A stretch of DNA of 64,000 bases from Ruminococcus_G sp964621905 (GTDB taxonomy: Bacteria; Bacillota; Clostridia; Lachnospirales; Lachnospiraceae): positions 192,815-256,814 of the forward strand of contig CAZUNG010000005.1 in the NCBI GenBank assembly GCA_964621905.1, read 5' to 3'. The notes beneath the pieces are model-generated. The model saw only the letters and a program-made list of their open reading frames with translations, had not been told where the DNA came from and did no database searches. The translations under genes and the position numbers were made by a program. Below are positions 17,455 to 25,961 of the stretch, piece after piece. Positions within the stretch are counted from its first letter, which is position 1; each line of letters begins with the position of its first letter.

Positions 17455-17503
17455 CCCCCGTGATTGCGGAAACCCCGCAGTTTTCGGGGGTTTCTTATTT
17501 TTT
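17455..17503 (+). terminator. Intrinsic terminator upstream of the lacI-type gene
   Basis: The outer stem CCCCCG/CGGGGG encloses a small GCGG..CCGC hairpin and is followed by TTTCTTATTTTTT. It isolates the LacI unit from the J-domain operon. Confidence 0.75.
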
Positions 17504-17511
17504 AAAATTAA

Positions 17512-17525
17512 TTAAATCGATTTTA
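17512..17525. promoter_or_regulatory. Putative LacI operator in front of its own gene
   Basis: TTAAATCGATTTTA, 13 of 14 bases identical to the perfect palindrome found in front of the catabolic operon (19161-19174). A TATAAT at 17552-17557 lies 26 bp downstream, so a bound repressor would cover the -35 region. Autoregulation is inferred. Confidence 0.6.
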
Positions 17526-17635
17526 CTATAGAATTTTTCCGGGACATCAATTATAATGGGGTTAACAGACAAAAAGGATGACGTGAATTACATACCGGAA
17601 AGAGAAATATTATGGATAGTGAAGGAAAATGATAT

Positions 17636-18703
17636 ATGCCAAAAAATAAAGTAACGATAAAAGATGTTGCCCGGGAGGCTGAGGTGAATCCGTCTGTCGT
17701 TTCACGCGTGCTCAACAAAGATTCGACGTTAAAAGTCCGCGAGGAAACGAGAGAACGGGTATGGGAGGCGGCAGAAAAGCTGAACTACCGCCCAAACAGG
17801 ACAGCGAAGATGCTGCGCACAAAAAAATCAAGGATGATCGCTGTTCTGATATCAAAATTCAGCGACCTTTATTTTACTACAGTTCTGGAGGGCATTGTCC
17901 GGGTTGCGGAGGAGAGAGGCTATATTATCTCTGTGTTTTCAACAGAAGAAGACAGAAAAAAGGGCAGCGAGTATATCGAAACTGTCTATGAATACGGTAT
18001 GGACGGTGCGATTCTGGCTTCCTCCTATGTCGAAGAAGAGACTCTGCAGCAGCTCAAATACTCCAGTGTACCGATGGTTATGCTGCGCAGAAATCCCAGG
18101 GAATATGGGGTGATGGGAGTGCTGGCGGATGAACTGGCGGGGGTATCCATGGCGATGGAACATCTGATTCGGCTGGGGCATCGAAAAATAGCCCATATAT
18201 CAGGACAGTTATTTTCGCGTTCTGGACTGAAGCGGTTTGAAGGATACCGGAAAGGGCTGTACGAGAATGGAATTCCTTACCGGGTGGAGTATGTGCAGGA
18301 GTCGGATCAGACGGAGAAGGGCGGCTACAGGGCGATGATGTGCCTATTGGAGCTTGAGGATCCGCCCACTGCCGTATTTGCATTTAACGATACGGTGGCG
18401 TACGGTGCCATGAGTGCAGTTTGGGACAAAGGACTTCGTATACCGGAGGATATCTCGGTGGTGGGATATGATAACACCATTTTAGCCGGTCATATGCACC
18501 CAAGACTGACGACAGTTGACGGCCGCATGAAAGATATGGGAGTCCTGGGGGCGAAAATGCTGATTGATGTCATTGAGGGAAAAGAAGAGATCGACAACCA
18601 AAAAATGACAGAGAGTGACATTATGATTCAGCCGCTCTTTGTTGTTCGCGAGAGCACAGGAAGAGTGAAGGAGGAGATAACTTTGCATGGAGGAAAGCAA
18701 TGA
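17636..18703 (+). CDS. LacI-family transcriptional regulator of the catabolic island
   Basis: 355 aa. The N-terminal helix-turn-helix (VTIKDVAREAEVNPSVVSRVLN, about residues 6-27) is the LacI DNA-binding signature, followed by the hinge helix (YRPNRTAKMLRTKKS). Residues about 60-340 form a periplasmic-binding-like ligand domain with the usual GGYRAM and FAFNDTVAYGAM blocks. It should bind palindromes such as the two TTAAATCGATTT(A/T)A sites flanking it and release them on binding a sugar-type ligand. Its stop overlaps the start of a 91-aa protein by 4 bases. Confidence 0.9.
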   Translation: MPKNKVTIKDVAREAEVNPSVVSRVLNKDSTLKVREETRERVWEAAEKLNYRPNRTAKMLRTKKSRMIAVLISKFSDLYFTTVLEGIVRVAEERGYIISVFSTEEDRKKGSEYIETVYEYGMDGAILASSYVEEETLQQLKYSSVPMVMLRRNPREYGVMGVLADELAGVSMAMEHLIRLGHRKIAHISGQLFSRSGLKRFEGYRKGLYENGIPYRVEYVQESDQTEKGGYRAMMCLLELEDPPTAVFAFNDTVAYGAMSAVWDKGLRIPEDISVVGYDNTILAGHMHPRLTTVDGRMKDMGVLGAKMLIDVIEGKEEIDNQKMTESDIMIQPLFVVRESTGRVKEEITLHGGKQ

Positions 18704-18975
18704 ACGCCAGTGAAATTACAGATAAATACAATCACCTGAGGCACTATTTTCGGCAGCACGGCGCTGAGAAAATCATTATATGGAGTTCCAAAGTAAAGGA
18801 TGACGGTAAGGGCATGATTCTGGAGATCGCGCTTGACCGGGTCAGAAATCGTGAGAAGCTGGCTCAGGATTTGCAGACTGACTGGAAGGATGACCGGATA
18901 CAGATTACATACCTGGAAGACGAAGCTTCCAAAGAGCTGGCTGCTGAGATTGAGGCAGATGGTATGATTCTATAG
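18700..18975 (+). CDS. Small unknown protein translationally coupled to the LacI regulator
   Basis: 91 aa, soluble, alpha/beta-looking (KIIIWSSKVKDDGKGMILEIALD, then IQITYLEDEASKELAAEIEADG). It starts inside the lacI stop (ATGA overlap), so it is made with the repressor. The layout faintly recalls small nucleotidyltransferase-fold (MNT-like) proteins, but the GSxxxG...DxD catalytic motif is absent, so I would not assign that. It is followed by an intrinsic terminator. It may modulate the repressor; this is a guess from position only. Confidence 0.6.
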   Translation: MNASEITDKYNHLRHYFRQHGAEKIIIWSSKVKDDGKGMILEIALDRVRNREKLAQDLQTDWKDDRIQITYLEDEASKELAAEIEADGMIL

Positions 18976-18989
18976 CAGTTTCTAGTTAA

Positions 18990-19023
18990 GGCAGGGAATC
19001 AAAAGAGATTCTCTGTCTTTTTT
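18990..19023 (+). terminator. Intrinsic terminator after the lacI-type unit
   Basis: GGCAGGGAATC / GATTCTCTGTC stem (two G-T pairs) with a 6-nt A/G-rich loop, then TTTTTT. Confidence 0.75.
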
Positions 19024-19035
19024 GTCACAAAAGGA

Positions 19036-19045
19036 AAAACGTTTT
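19036..19045. promoter_or_regulatory. Palindrome AAAACGTTTT, possible extra operator
   Basis: A perfect 10-bp palindrome with a central CG, about 120 bp upstream of the main operator. It shares the A-rich/CG/T-rich form of LacI-family sites and might permit looping. Weak evidence. Confidence 0.3.
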
Positions 19046-19160
19046 AACAAACTTGCCAAACAAAAGCCATAGGATAACATATGGTAAAAAATGTTAATTG
19101 TCTTGTGATATCTAACAAAAAAGAGCAGCTGTTTTTCAGCAAATTATAGAAAGTTGATGG

Positions 19161-19174
19161 TTAAATCGATTTAA
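19161..19174. promoter_or_regulatory. Putative LacI operator of the catabolic operon (perfect palindrome)
   Basis: TTAAATCGATTTAA, a perfect 14-bp palindrome with the central CG typical of LacI-family operators. It ends 2 bp before the -35 box. A related half-site (AAAACGATTTAA, 19217-19228) lies downstream of the -10. Confidence 0.7.
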
Positions 19175-19176
19175 TG

Positions 19177-19205
19177 TTGACTTGAAGGTGAGACAAGGGT
19201 ATTAT
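19177..19205 (+). promoter_or_regulatory. Promoter of the catabolic operon
   Basis: TTGACT (19177-19182), 17-bp spacer, TATTAT (19200-19205). Both boxes are 5/6 and it is bracketed by the palindromic operator and a downstream half-site. It would drive all genes from 19248 to 32081. Confidence 0.7.
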
Positions 19206-19247
19206 TGAAGTAAAGAAAAACGATTTAACGACAGAAGGAGGAGAAGT

Positions 19248-20255
19248 ATGGGTCGTAAAGTTGCAATTACGATAGAAGCAAGGGATGGTTATGAGATGCT
19301 GAAACTTCAGCAATTAATTCGTGATCATGGGTTTGAGCCGGTTTTTTGTGATCATTTGTCTACAGACGAAGAAGTGATTGAAAAACTGTCAAACTGTGAC
19401 GCGGTGATTGCCGGAGGAGATGAATATAACAGGCATGTTCTCACGGAGCTTGCGAAGGCCGGTCATCTGAAAATCATTGCCAGATTCGGGGTTGGGTATG
19501 ACAAGGTGGATCTAAAGGCCGCGAGCGAACTCGGTATCGCCGTTACAAATACGATGGGAACGATGTCCATGCCGGTGGCAGAGCAGGCTATGGCACTGAT
19601 TTTATCAACGGCAAGGGACATCGCTTTCTGTGACAGAAAGCTGCGGAACGAAGGATGGTTTGTCGGACCTGCGAACGGAAGCCTCGATGGAAAAACGGTT
19701 GGTCTGGTAGGATTCGGCGGTATTGCTAAGAAACTGGCTGAATATCTTAAAGGGTTTGGGTGCCGTATTCTGGCATATGATATTTGTTTTGACCGTGAGG
19801 AGGCAGGACGGCTTGGCGTGGAGCAGGCGACAATTGAGCAGATTGCTGCAGAGTCCGATTTTGTCAGTCTGCACACCCCAAAGACACCGGAAACTGTCGG
19901 CTTGTGGAACAAACGCCTGTTTGACATGATGAAACCGACAGCGTTTCTGATCAACACAAGCCGCGGTGAAATTGTAAATGAAAAGGATCTGATTCAGGCT
20001 TTGCAAAATCACGTGATTCGCGGAGCCGGACTTGATGTTTTTGAAAGAGAACCACTTCCTAAGGACAGTCCGCTTCTGAAAATGGACAATGTCGTCTTGA
20101 TTCCACATAATGCCGGATGGAATGACCAGTCAGAACTGGTGACCGGAGGAAGGGCGCTGGATAATATCATCGATCTGTTTGAGGGAAGAGTCCCGAGAAA
20201 CATCTTGAATTCCGATTATGCTGCCTGTCTCATGAAAAAAACAAATGTAGTGTAG
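19248..20255 (+). CDS. D-2-hydroxyacid dehydrogenase (phosphoglycerate-dehydrogenase-like)
   Basis: 335 aa, the usual length of NAD-dependent D-2-hydroxyacid dehydrogenases without an ACT domain. The nucleotide loop is GLVGFGGIAKKL (about 152-163). The catalytic triad is visible as Arg239 (NTSRGEI), Glu268 (FEREP) and His287 (IPHNAG). It would interconvert a 2-keto acid and a D-2-hydroxy acid. Lack of a regulatory domain and its place as first gene of a sugar operon argue against a role in serine synthesis. GGAGGAG precedes the ATG. Confidence 0.85.
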   Translation: MGRKVAITIEARDGYEMLKLQQLIRDHGFEPVFCDHLSTDEEVIEKLSNCDAVIAGGDEYNRHVLTELAKAGHLKIIARFGVGYDKVDLKAASELGIAVTNTMGTMSMPVAEQAMALILSTARDIAFCDRKLRNEGWFVGPANGSLDGKTVGLVGFGGIAKKLAEYLKGFGCRILAYDICFDREEAGRLGVEQATIEQIAAESDFVSLHTPKTPETVGLWNKRLFDMMKPTAFLINTSRGEIVNEKDLIQALQNHVIRGAGLDVFEREPLPKDSPLLKMDNVVLIPHNAGWNDQSELVTGGRALDNIIDLFEGRVPRNILNSDYAACLMKKTNVV

Positions 20256-20299
20256 GCAGAAAATGCGGTTTGAGAATGAATGAAAGGAGCGAATAATTT

Positions 20300-21286
20300 A
20301 TGAGTGGAGTAGATAGTAAAGCTGTCCACAGGAGGTCTCCGGATGCAGTCAAAGAATTCCTGCTTCGGTCAGAGATGATTACTGTGTATGTGATGGTAGT
20401 GCTGGTTGCGGTCACCGCTGTTCTGAGTCCTGATTTTTTACAGGTTGGAAACTTTGTTTCTATACTGAAGCAGTATTCCTTCTATGGCATTTGCGGCGTC
20501 ATGCTGACGTTCCTGATGGTGGCGCTGGCATTCGATATGTCACTTGGCAATACAGTGGCATTGTCAGGCTGTGTCGCGGCAATCCTGATGCGTGACTTCG
20601 GGGTGTCTTTCTGGGTCGGTGCACTGGTAGCACTGGCACTCGGAACGTTTCTGGGACTGATCAATGGTTTTCTTCACGGCGTTCTGAAGATCCAGGCATT
20701 TATGGCAACACTTGGAACCTGCTATGTATATAAAGGGATTTTCTGGGTGTTGTCGAAGCAGGCGTCTGTTGAATGTGGAGAAGCGGTGAAGGCGTCCGGG
20801 ATCCCAAGCTCGGTGCTGGGACTGCCGATATCAGTCTGGGTGCTGATTATCCTTGCGATTGTCGGACATGTTGTCCTGAAGTACACAAAATTCGGGCGTT
20901 CTACATATATCATAGGAAACAACCTGGAAGTGGCCAAAGAGGCGGGGATCAGCGAGACAAAGATAAAACTGATTTTATTTGCCTGTCTTGGATTTATCGC
21001 CGGGCTCTGTGCCGTCTGTTTTATGCTTACTTACGGTTCTATCCCGCCCAGTACCGGTGCCAAATATGAATTTTATGTAAATGCCGGAACGGTAATCGGC
21101 GGATGCAGTATCTATGGCGGAAAAGGGACGATTGTGGGGTCATTGATTGGTACGGCGGTGATGACCATCATTCAGTTCTCGCTGCGTTCCCTTGGCGTTG
21201 CACCGGGATATCAGAATACGGTGCTGGGAGTCATTCTGGTTCTGGTTATTCTGATTGATACTGTGAAAGGAAAGAAAAAGCTGTAA
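20300..21286 (+). CDS. Sugar ABC transporter permease (RbsC type), first of two
   Basis: 328 aa with about 8-10 hydrophobic segments and the family-2 permease pattern (DMSLGNTVALSGCVAAIL, later YGGKGTIVGSLIGT). With the second permease encoded after the ATPase it should form a heterodimeric channel, which is unusual for the ribose-type family, where one permease gene is common. A GAAAGGAG site precedes the ATG. The ATPase gene begins 16 bp downstream. Confidence 0.88.
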   Translation: MSGVDSKAVHRRSPDAVKEFLLRSEMITVYVMVVLVAVTAVLSPDFLQVGNFVSILKQYSFYGICGVMLTFLMVALAFDMSLGNTVALSGCVAAILMRDFGVSFWVGALVALALGTFLGLINGFLHGVLKIQAFMATLGTCYVYKGIFWVLSKQASVECGEAVKASGIPSSVLGLPISVWVLIILAIVGHVVLKYTKFGRSTYIIGNNLEVAKEAGISETKIKLILFACLGFIAGLCAVCFMLTYGSIPPSTGAKYEFYVNAGTVIGGCSIYGGKGTIVGSLIGTAVMTIIQFSLRSLGVAPGYQNTVLGVILVLVILIDTVKGKKKL

Positions 21287-21302
21287 GTGGGGAGGCAGTC
21301 AT

Positions 21303-22820
21303 ATGAAAGAAGATTACATTCTGGAAATGAAAAATATTACCAAGCGGTTCGGCAATTTTACAGCGCTTGAGGATATGAACATTTCAGTAAAACGCGGAGA
21401 AATTCATGCCATATGCGGGGAAAACGGAGCAGGAAAATCAACGTTGATGAAGGTGCTTCACGGTTATTACCCATACGGTACCTATGAAGGTGAGATACGT
21501 ATGGATGGGCAGGTACTTTGTTCGTCCAACACTTCAGACTCACAGAAAGCCGGCATCGCTATGGTTTATCAGGAGATCAACTGTCTGGGAACACTGACAG
21601 TTTCAGAGAATATTTTCTCTTCCAAGATGCTTTACAACAAAATGGGACTTGTAGATTATAAAGCCATGCACAGGGAATGTGAAAAAGTGTTTCAGGCGAT
21701 TGGACTGGACATTGAACCGCGGACACTGATGGGAAAATTAAATACGAGTCAGCAGCAGCTTGTGATGTTTGCCAAAGCAGTGAGAGAAGACGCCAAAATC
21801 ATTATTTTGGATGAACCTACCTCTTCTATCACCAAGATGGAAGTCGACCATATGATGGACGTCGTGCGCAAGCTTCAGAAGGAAGGGATCACCTTCCTGT
21901 ATATCAGTCATAAAATGGATGAAATTTTTGCACTGGCAGATACGTGCACGGTCATCCGTGACGGAAAAACGATCGGCACTATGCCAAAAGAAGAGTTTGA
22001 GCTAGGCAAGATCATCTCCATGATGGTCGGCCGGGATATCGGTGATGTCTATCCAAAGCGTACGCCGGCGATCGGAGAGGAAAAATTAAGAGTTGAGAAC
22101 CTGACCATTCCCCACAAGCGGGTAAAAGGGAGAAATGTGGTGGATGACGTATCGTTCAGACTGTATAAAGGAGAGATACTCGGTCTTGCCGGAATGGTGG
22201 GCGCTGGAAGAAGTGAGATTTGCAATGGGATCTATGGAAGTCTGAAGCGTACATCCGGAACATTCTATATCGACGGGAAAGAGGTTACGATCAACAGTGT
22301 AAAGGATGCTATGAAGAACGGTATCTCCCTGCTCACGGAAGACCGGCATGAAAGTGGCCTGTTCCTGCAGGACAAGACGGTGAAAAATAACCTGACGGCG
22401 TCCATCCTTCCAAGACTGAAACAGGGCATGTTTTTGTCCGGACAAAAAGTAACCGCTGCTTCGGATAAAATGATGAAAGAGCTGCAGATCAAGGCAGAGA
22501 GTATCGACAGCCGTGTCACCTCTCTTTCCGGAGGAAATCAACAGAAAGTAGTACTTGGAAGATCACTTTTGGCACAGCCGGATATTCTGCTTTTAGATGA
22601 ACCGACCCGCGGTGTCGATGTGGGGACGAAAAATCAGATCTATCATCTGATCTATCAGCTGGCCGATGCTGGGATCTCCATCATCGTGATATCTTCAGAA
22701 CTTCCGGAGCTTTTGAACATCTGCGATCGTTTCCTTGTTATCGCAGAAGGAACGATCAAAGGTGAGATGAGCCGGAAAGAAGCTTCAGAAGAGGCAATTA
22801 TGCAGTATGCGGTACAGTAG
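21303..22820 (+). CDS. Sugar ABC transporter ATP-binding protein (RbsA/MglA type, duplicated NBD)
   Basis: 505 aa made of two nucleotide-binding domains. NBD1: Walker A GENGAGKST (39-47), Walker B IIILDEPTSSI. NBD2: the degenerate Walker A usual for this family (GMVGAGRSEI), signature LSGGNQQKV and Walker B LLLDEPTRGVD. It energises the two permeases encoded on either side. It starts 16 bp after the first permease gene. Confidence 0.92.
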   Translation: MKEDYILEMKNITKRFGNFTALEDMNISVKRGEIHAICGENGAGKSTLMKVLHGYYPYGTYEGEIRMDGQVLCSSNTSDSQKAGIAMVYQEINCLGTLTVSENIFSSKMLYNKMGLVDYKAMHRECEKVFQAIGLDIEPRTLMGKLNTSQQQLVMFAKAVREDAKIIILDEPTSSITKMEVDHMMDVVRKLQKEGITFLYISHKMDEIFALADTCTVIRDGKTIGTMPKEEFELGKIISMMVGRDIGDVYPKRTPAIGEEKLRVENLTIPHKRVKGRNVVDDVSFRLYKGEILGLAGMVGAGRSEICNGIYGSLKRTSGTFYIDGKEVTINSVKDAMKNGISLLTEDRHESGLFLQDKTVKNNLTASILPRLKQGMFLSGQKVTAASDKMMKELQIKAESIDSRVTSLSGGNQQKVVLGRSLLAQPDILLLDEPTRGVDVGTKNQIYHLIYQLADAGISIIVISSELPELLNICDRFLVIAEGTIKGEMSRKEASEEAIMQYAVQ

Positions 22821-22835
22821 AAAGGAGGGCGAAAC

Positions 22836-23834
22836 ATGTCAGGAAAAACGAAAAACAAAGCATTAAGCAGAAATTCTGTTGCCTATAAACTGCTTAATTT
22901 TAAAGAGATGAGCGCCGTCGTGCCGATTATTGTACTGCTGATAATCGGGATTGCGATCAATCCGAATTTTATGAATAAAGCAAACTGGTGGTCACTCTTA
23001 AGGACAGCCAGCTTCATGGGAATCGTGGCTGTGCCGGTTGCATTTCTGCTGATGACAAAAAGTATGGATCTTTCCGTTGGCCAGGTGGTGGCGTCAAGTT
23101 CCGTTATCTTTGCCATCATGTGCTGTAAGATGAATATTCCCGTTCCGGTAGCCTTTATTATCATTATGCTTTTTGGAGCGCTGATCGGGTTTATCAATGG
23201 ATTTTTAATTGTCGATGTCGGCGTACCCTCATTTCTTGTAACCTTAAGTATGCAGTTTGTGCTGCTCGGTATCGCCACTCAGTTGGTGGAAGGGGTGTCG
23301 ATCACTGGTTTTCCGGACTGGTTTAAAGATATTGGCTCATGGAAGCTGTTTGATTTTATTACAGTTGAAATGTTGGTATTTCTGGCGGTAGGAGTCATCG
23401 GGTGTGTTTTTCTGGCCAAGACAGTGTCTGGCCACCAGCTGCTGATGATCGGTACCAACGACAAAACGGCGGAGCTTTGCGGTATGAAGGTAAAAACTAT
23501 CCGCAGGACAGCTCACATTCTTACGTCCATGCTTGCGGCTTTGGCGGCGGTACTGTTCTCCGCCAGAACCGGACAGGCAACCAGCGGAACCGGAGGTGAG
23601 TGGGATCTGCAGCTGATGATCGCCGCAATGATCGGCGGCACCAGCAACTACGGCGGGCGGGGTTCCATCGTAGGCGCGATGCTTGGAATTGTCTATATGC
23701 GTATCCTGCTGAATGTGTTGATCATGGTTGGTCTTGACGGCGACTGGCAGTATGTGGGGATGGGCGTCAGCATGATTTTTGCAATTGTATTTGACTATTG
23801 GCGTACCAGGGTGACCATGACTCAGGTCCGGTAA
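22836..23834 (+). CDS. Sugar ABC transporter permease (RbsC type), second of two
   Basis: 332 aa with about 9 hydrophobic segments and the pattern SMDLSVGQVVASSSVIFA plus NYGGRGSIVGAMLG near the C-terminus. It differs clearly from the first permease of this operon, so this is not a recent duplication. AAAGGAGGG precedes the ATG, 15 bp after the ATPase gene. Confidence 0.88.
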   Translation: MSGKTKNKALSRNSVAYKLLNFKEMSAVVPIIVLLIIGIAINPNFMNKANWWSLLRTASFMGIVAVPVAFLLMTKSMDLSVGQVVASSSVIFAIMCCKMNIPVPVAFIIIMLFGALIGFINGFLIVDVGVPSFLVTLSMQFVLLGIATQLVEGVSITGFPDWFKDIGSWKLFDFITVEMLVFLAVGVIGCVFLAKTVSGHQLLMIGTNDKTAELCGMKVKTIRRTAHILTSMLAALAAVLFSARTGQATSGTGGEWDLQLMIAAMIGGTSNYGGRGSIVGAMLGIVYMRILLNVLIMVGLDGDWQYVGMGVSMIFAIVFDYWRTRVTMTQVR

Positions 23835-23861
23835 CAAAAATGCAAAAGATCTGGAACTGTG

Positions 23862-23886
23862 CCGGCTGCAATTATCATGCGGCGGG
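23862..23886 (+). promoter_or_regulatory. Stem-loop just before the sugar-binding protein gene
   Basis: CCGGCTGCA / TGCGGCGGG stem with one mismatch and a 7-nt loop. With the hairpin after the gene (25133-25156) it could protect a processed binding-protein mRNA. Confidence 0.4.
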
Positions 23887-23924
23887 TATAAATATAAAAC
23901 CTTTAAAATCAAGGAGGAAGAAGT

Positions 23925-25112
23925 ATGAAGAAAAAATTGTTAGCAATGATCAGTGTATTTGTGATGGTATCTGTGGCTGTCACTGGCTGCGGCGGTTCAT
24001 CCGGGGGAGAGTCATCCGGTACGGACACCCAAAAAGAAGATGCAGCAGAAGAAACTGAAAAAGAAGAAGAGGTGGAAAAAGAAGAACCGGCGGAAGATGC
24101 AAAGGCTGATGATTCCAAAACAGATGCGTCGGCATCCAAAAACCCGCTTGAGGGGCTGAAAAATCTGGGCGATGTAAAAGGGGAAGGACAGTCATATAAA
24201 CTTCTTTCCGCACAGGATAACTTCGGTGAGTTTCATGTGACATTCTACCAGGGTGAGCTTTACGCTGCCCAGGAAATCAAGGAGAAATACGGGATTGATG
24301 TTACAGTCGATTTCAAAGCGGGTTCCGGCACTGTAACCGATGCGGCTGAGATCAATGGTATTCAGGAACAGGGGGTAAATGAAGGATATGATGCACTGAT
24401 AACCCCTGGCTACAATGCATCTTCTGTTAAAAGTGCGTGGGAATACGCAAAATCAAAAGAGGTACCGGTATTTGCATGGTGGGGTGATCATATGGAAGAG
24501 TATGATGATCTGATTGCCGGATGGTGTGTAAACGATAATATTGAACAGTGTACAAAGGTTACAGAACACATGGTCAAACATGCACAGGATCAGGGAGCAG
24601 AACCAAAAGTTGTGATCATGTCCCAGGGGAATACGGACAATGAAACGATTATCGTGGACGCTACGACAAAGATCTGTGATGAACTGGGGATTGAGTCAAA
24701 GACGGTTATCGTTACCACAGACAGTGCAACTCAGATTGAAGCAATCTCAAATGCCTATCAGGCGGATCCGTCATGGAATATCTGGCTTGCCTACACCGGC
24801 GAAGCAGGTGTCTCCGCTGCAACGGTATTCAAGGAATTCGGCGTGACGGATGAGATGTTTGTTGCAGGTATCGATGCCACCAGTACGCACCTCGACTGTC
24901 TGGAAGAGGGAACCAACGTCTGCCTTCTGGAACAGGGCGTTTACTCCGCAGGATACACGTCAGTTTATCAGGCAGTTGACTACCTTCTCGACGGAAAGCT
25001 TGACACTCTGGATTATGTGGAAGTTACAGCCAATGATATTGTAACGATGGATAACTATGATTCCTGGAGAGCTGTCAATGACATTGTTATGGACGCGATT
25101 GAAAACAGCTGA
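23925..25112 (+). CDS. Sugar-binding lipoprotein of the island's ABC importer
   Basis: 395 aa. The signal peptide ends VAVTGC, with Cys22 as the lipid anchor. A Glu/Lys/Asp-rich tether (about 30-70) is followed by a family-4 periplasmic-binding fold (about 85-390). It should capture the sugar-like substrate and feed the two-permease importer. AAGGAGGAAG is 8 bases from the ATG. The domain has blocks typical of rhamnose- or xylose-type binding proteins (DALITPGYNASSVKSAW, FAWWGDH), but the ligand is not predictable. Confidence 0.87.
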   Translation: MKKKLLAMISVFVMVSVAVTGCGGSSGGESSGTDTQKEDAAEETEKEEEVEKEEPAEDAKADDSKTDASASKNPLEGLKNLGDVKGEGQSYKLLSAQDNFGEFHVTFYQGELYAAQEIKEKYGIDVTVDFKAGSGTVTDAAEINGIQEQGVNEGYDALITPGYNASSVKSAWEYAKSKEVPVFAWWGDHMEEYDDLIAGWCVNDNIEQCTKVTEHMVKHAQDQGAEPKVVIMSQGNTDNETIIVDATTKICDELGIESKTVIVTTDSATQIEAISNAYQADPSWNIWLAYTGEAGVSAATVFKEFGVTDEMFVAGIDATSTHLDCLEEGTNVCLLEQGVYSAGYTSVYQAVDYLLDGKLDTLDYVEVTANDIVTMDNYDSWRAVNDIVMDAIENS

Positions 25113-25132
25113 CAGCAGCTTTTATGTTCCCG

Positions 25133-25156
25133 GGCGGCCGGCAATGTCCGGCCGCC
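25133..25156 (+). promoter_or_regulatory. Perfect GC-rich stem-loop after the sugar-binding protein gene
   Basis: GGCGGCCGG / CCGGCCGCC around CAATGT, with no T-run. It is placed directly after the binding-protein stop, like the elements at 3137 and 50862. Confidence 0.7.
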
Positions 25157-25189
25157 GTGCAGTGAACAGGAAAACGGAGGACATAGAGG

Positions 25190-25948
25190 ATGCATGTTTA
25201 CAAGCAATCCAATACAGAACAAATTAAAATTACATGGACTGGCGGGGCTGGATTTTTGATTACCTTTGGAAAAATCAGGATTGGTATTGACCTTTATCTG
25301 TCGGATGCCTGTCGCGGTGCGGATGGTTCGTTTAAGCGGCTGACACTGGCTCCTTGCGAAGTCAAAGATCTTGCCCTTGACTATCTGATCAGCACACATG
25401 ACCACGGTGATCATTTTGATGTGGACTCTGTGCCAAAGATGCTGGAAATAAATGAAAAGATGAAAATTATATGTCCTTCCTCTGTGATAACGTTTGCCGA
25501 TAATATGGGACTTGACATGAGCCGTTTTATCAGGCTTGACAGAGGAATGCAGTTCCAGGAAGAAGTTTTTTGCCTGCAGGCTGTGACGGCTGATCACGGA
25601 GAGGAAACCCCGGATGCCATCGGTGTTATTTTTAATATAGCGGGAAAACGGATCTTTTTTGCGGGGGATGGCACCTGGCATGAAAATTACCAGGAGCTGA
25701 CATTGGGAGAAAAGGGATTTGACGTGATGATGGTGGCCATCAACGGTCAGTATGGCAACCCGGATTCCGGGCAGGCTGCAGACATTGCATCTATGCTGGA
25801 GGCAAAGCTTGTGATTCCGTGTCATTACTGGATGTTCATGGAACATGGAGGTGACCCGCAGACTTTTGTAAATGCATGTCTTGAAAAGCATCCGCCGCTG
25901 CATCCAATAGTTCTGGCGGTCGGTGAAGAGTACACATTACAGGAATGA
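25190..25948 (+). CDS. Metallo-beta-lactamase-fold hydrolase (UlaG-like)
   Basis: 252 aa. The metal motif THDHGDHFD (HxHxDH at 70-75) plus GDGTWHENY and a C-terminal VIPCHYWMF His fit an MBL-fold hydrolase of the UlaG type, in which L-ascorbate-6-phosphate lactone is the best-known substrate. In this context a lactone or cyclic sugar-acid hydrolase is a reasonable guess. It is the first enzyme gene after the transporter, separated by the stem-loop. GGAGGACATAGAGG precedes the ATG. Confidence 0.82.
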   Translation: MHVYKQSNTEQIKITWTGGAGFLITFGKIRIGIDLYLSDACRGADGSFKRLTLAPCEVKDLALDYLISTHDHGDHFDVDSVPKMLEINEKMKIICPSSVITFADNMGLDMSRFIRLDRGMQFQEEVFCLQAVTADHGEETPDAIGVIFNIAGKRIFFAGDGTWHENYQELTLGEKGFDVMMVAINGQYGNPDSGQAADIASMLEAKLVIPCHYWMFMEHGGDPQTFVNACLEKHPPLHPIVLAVGEEYTLQE

Positions 25949-25961
25949 ATGAGGTATCAAT

